This document shows, piece after piece, positions 62,212-64,000 of a stretch of 64,000 bases of DNA. This DNA comes from CAZBNB01 sp964493245. GTDB lineage: Bacteria > Pseudomonadota > Gammaproteobacteria > Legionellales > Legionellaceae. The stretch is taken from contig CAZBNB010000006.1 of assembly GCA_964493245.1 (NCBI GenBank), positions 45,934 to 109,933 on the forward strand, in the 5' to 3' direction. A program made the position numbers and the translations under genes. The notes under the pieces are model-generated. The model had not been told where the DNA came from and searched no databases. It saw only the letters and a program-made list of their open reading frames with translations. Position 1 is the first letter of the stretch. Every line of letters begins with the position of its first letter.

Positions 62212-62493
62212 TTATCGTCCACAACTATGATCGTCTCTACAAAATATATCACAATGAGCGTCACGTCCATTTAATGAACAGGCTTTATTAGAGCCAATAT
62301 AATTACAATATTGCAACTTTTTTTCATTGCCACTACAACATTCTGTGGGTAAATATCCATCACATGAACCCATAGGGCCGCAGCGCAGCTGGATACATTT
62401 GCAAACGGTTTGACAAGATGACAAATTACTTGCAGATGCCGTCAGATTGAAAGTGGCACAAAAAAGTAACGCCAGTAAAAGATAAGTACGCAT
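62212..62493 (-). CDS. Small secreted 12-cysteine protein
   Basis: A 93-aa protein from ATG 62493 (MRTYLLLALLFC), behind GAGGTG. It has a clear signal peptide (cleavage near TASA) and about 73 mature residues with 12 cysteines in a spread pattern (SC, VCKC, RC, SC, ECC, YC, AC, HC, FC, SC), suggesting six disulfides. The frame is open to 62583, but the upstream part is not signal-like. Same design as 13300-13518 but with no obvious residue-level match. Function unknown. Confidence 0.65.
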   Translation of the reverse strand: MRTYLLLALLFCATFNLTASASNLSSCQTVCKCIQLRCGPMGSCDGYLPTECCSGNEKKLQYCNYIGSNKACSLNGRDAHCDIFCRDDHSCGR

Positions 62494-62643
62494 GTTCACC
62501 TCTTCCTTGGTAAAAAATAAGATGGGTTTAAAAATGAAGCTGGTAATGATATCTATTGAAACACACTTCTTTATACATGACAAAAAAATCTGTACGCAGA
62601 CACCATATTAAACTAGGGTCTGTTGACATTGCATATGCCTACG

Positions 62644-62664
62644 CCCCGCGACTTGTTCGCGGGG
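62644..62664. repeat. CCCCGCG hairpin
   Basis: CCCCGCG (62644-62650) pairs with CGCGGGG (62658-62664), with CTACG and CGTAG further out and GTTGACA on both sides. It resembles the hairpin at 60598 and lies upstream of the Cys-rich gene, between same-strand genes. The rest of the 236-bp gap shows nothing I can identify. Confidence 0.45.
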
Positions 62665-62729
62665 TCCATTTCGATCTATGTTGACACGTAGAGCTTATTT
62701 GTTAAGCAAGATCTACGGAGATGGGATTA

Positions 62730-64000
62730 TCAAGAAACGCCTATTACATGATTGTTTCTCGCATCACTGAGCTCGTCTTGATTGAGCTGCGTGTAGCATT
62801 TAAGCGTTTTTAGCATATGACATAAATGCTTCGGAACTGCTTTTTTATCGTCAAGGTTTAGCACTAACTCAGCAAACTTAATTTCCCTGTCTTGCGTCGT
62901 ATAATTGCGACTATCAATAATGAGTAGTTCTTTCAGAAGCAAACTATCACTCGGTAAACTCGCCATTAACTCTTGACGATGGAAAAAGCATTGCTTTTCT
63001 AACAAATCTTTATATTGTGCATAACCTTCCGCACTCTCTTCACCGCCAGCAACACGGCAATGATAGGCCTCTAAAGTCCTAAAGAGCATTTTGTTCGTGA
63101 TGCTATACAAACGGCTATAGCCTTTTGCATTCAGATTTGTGAAAAATCGTTTAGGATTATTTTTTCTATCCTCTTGAATAATCTTTTGTTGCGTTTCAAT
63201 AATCGCATTAAAAGTGGCAAAATAATACTCATGAGTGTTCTGCTTTTCTTTTGCCTGATTCAAATTGTCTTTTAATGTTTGCATCTGTTTTTTTCGTGCT
63301 GAATTAACGAACCAAAATGAATCATATCTTCGAGTGTAGTCAGAAAAATCAAGCTGTTTACAATTATTTTTTTCTATTTTTGCGGGTGACAAAATTTGCA
63401 AAAATTCATGCATAATCGCATTGATTTTTTGGTACCAGGTGAGCACCTCTTTCGAACTTTTTGATACGTGTGGCAATACACAAGTTGATTCACACAAATC
63501 TTCATAGTGCTCGTAACAATTCAGCTTAAACTTCGCTCCAAGAAAGTCGAGTAATCCTGACTTCAAGAAGTGCATTAAATGAACTCTTCCTAACTTGTTT
63601 TTGTGAAATGTACCAAAATAATCATGGTAGTTATTTTTTTCATTTAACTTCATCGCCATTCGTATCGTATCGATGGCTGTTTTCAACTCCACATCTGTTT
63701 TATTCAAATAATCTAGACGCGCTAACTGATCCACCGCAGCAGCGCTCAGATCAGGGCACGCATTAACACATGCGATAAAGGCTTCGTATTTTTTAATACG
63801 CGCCTCATCGATTGCATTAGGTGTCGCTATTATAAAACAACTCAACAACACATTATCAAGAAACGGCTCTTGTCTTAATTGTAGCAGTACATTAATTGCT
63901 CTTTTTAAAGATCCTGGTGTTTTAATCGTCTGATTTTGGATATAAGCATCATGCAAGATATTCGAATAATTCGATAAAACATCTCCAGTACGCTGTAACT
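62730..64000 (-). CDS. Uncharacterised helical protein, 5' end outside the window
   Basis: The frame stays open from TAG-free sequence at the window edge (reading LQRTGDVLSNYSNIL before the first TTG at 63956), so the gene very probably starts beyond 64000. At least 423 residues, largely helical, with many Lys, Asn and Leu, several cysteines, and no signal or enzyme motif seen. It may be part of the same orphan locus as 60667-62136. Confidence 0.5.
   Translation of the reverse strand, partial: LQRTGDVLSNYSNILHDAYIQNQTIKTPGSLKRAINVLLQLRQEPFLDNVLLSCFIIATPNAIDEARIKKYEAFIACVNACPDLSAAAVDQLARLDYLNKTDVELKTAIDTIRMAMKLNEKNNYHDYFGTFHKNKLGRVHLMHFLKSGLLDFLGAKFKLNCYEHYEDLCESTCVLPHVSKSSKEVLTWYQKINAIMHEFLQILSPAKIEKNNCKQLDFSDYTRRYDSFWFVNSARKKQMQTLKDNLNQAKEKQNTHEYYFATFNAIIETQQKIIQEDRKNNPKRFFTNLNAKGYSRLYSITNKMLFRTLEAYHCRVAGGEESAEGYAQYKDLLEKQCFFHRQELMASLPSDSLLLKELLIIDSRNYTTQDREIKFAELVLNLDDKKAVPKHLCHMLKTLKCYTQLNQDELSDARNNHVIGVS

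Overview
The window is 64 kb of AT-rich, densely coded chromosome from a gammaproteobacterium. The gene set fits this class well: RuvB/YbgC, SdhE-YgfX-YgfZ, rpsB-tsf-pyrH-frr, FeoABC, PanBC, MutY, DapDE, FadIJ, TrpR, SecA-MutT and a serV/argV-like tRNA pair. The lineage is an inference. A host-associated Legionellales/Coxiellaceae-like bacterium is the best guess, because ordinary housekeeping operons alternate with effector-like genes: a HAD-motif protein, a eukaryotic-type kinase, a 2281-residue LRR/transglutaminase/AAA+ protein, and helical or cysteine-rich orphans. Nothing in the window proves the genus or the secretion route.

Layout. 1-8 kb: ybgC (cut by the window edge), ruvB, ygfX-sdhE facing ygfZ, a HAD-motif orphan, and the translation operon rpsB-tsf-pyrH-frr with a family-4 uracil-DNA glycosylase attached. 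8.1-9.7 kb: a 1.5-kb mobile element with 25-bp terminal inverted repeats inside 19-bp direct repeats. It holds a wrecked IS3-like transposase, itself hit by a palindromic element, and a PrlF-YhaV toxin-antitoxin pair. 9.9-17 kb: a Spy-like chaperone, feoABC, a small Cys-rich secreted protein, catalase, zapE and a hydrolase. 17-26 kb: a TorF-like porin, a GAF-GAF-GGDEF cyclase, panBC behind a possible leader peptide, mutY, a lipoprotein, gspC and a trans-sulfuration enzyme. 26-30 kb: a four-gene lipid-carrier sugar cassette resembling the Francisella galactosamine lipid A pathway. 30-38 kb: dapDE, a dicarboxylate-type symporter, a divergent CsrA paralogue, fadJ-fadI, and tRNA-Arg and tRNA-Ser. 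38-39.5 kb: a kinase in two frames joined at an A_AAA_AAA heptamer. 39.6-44 kb: trpE-trpG-trpD-DAHP synthase-trpR. 44-48 kb: a 44-codon basic protein gene, a TauE exporter, riboflavin synthase and ETF-quinone oxidoreductase. 48-55 kb: the giant LRR-transglutaminase-AAA-AAA gene. 55-60.5 kb: a FabY-like synthase, secA and mutT. 60.6-64 kb: two helical orphans around a second Cys-rich secreted protein.

Nearly every larger intergenic gap carries a 70-200 bp imperfect palindrome. At least five sequence families are present, several with a second half-copy elsewhere in the window, and several flanked by short direct repeats as if they had transposed. The metabolic genes link up in places: FadIJ feeds electrons to the quinone pool through ETF-QO, and the DAHP synthase supplies the shikimate pathway upstream of TrpEGD under a TrpR encoded in the same operon.

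The strongest candidates for undescribed biology are the giant LRR-transglutaminase-tandem AAA+ protein, the kinase with its possible -1 frameshift, and the toxin-antitoxin-carrying element.
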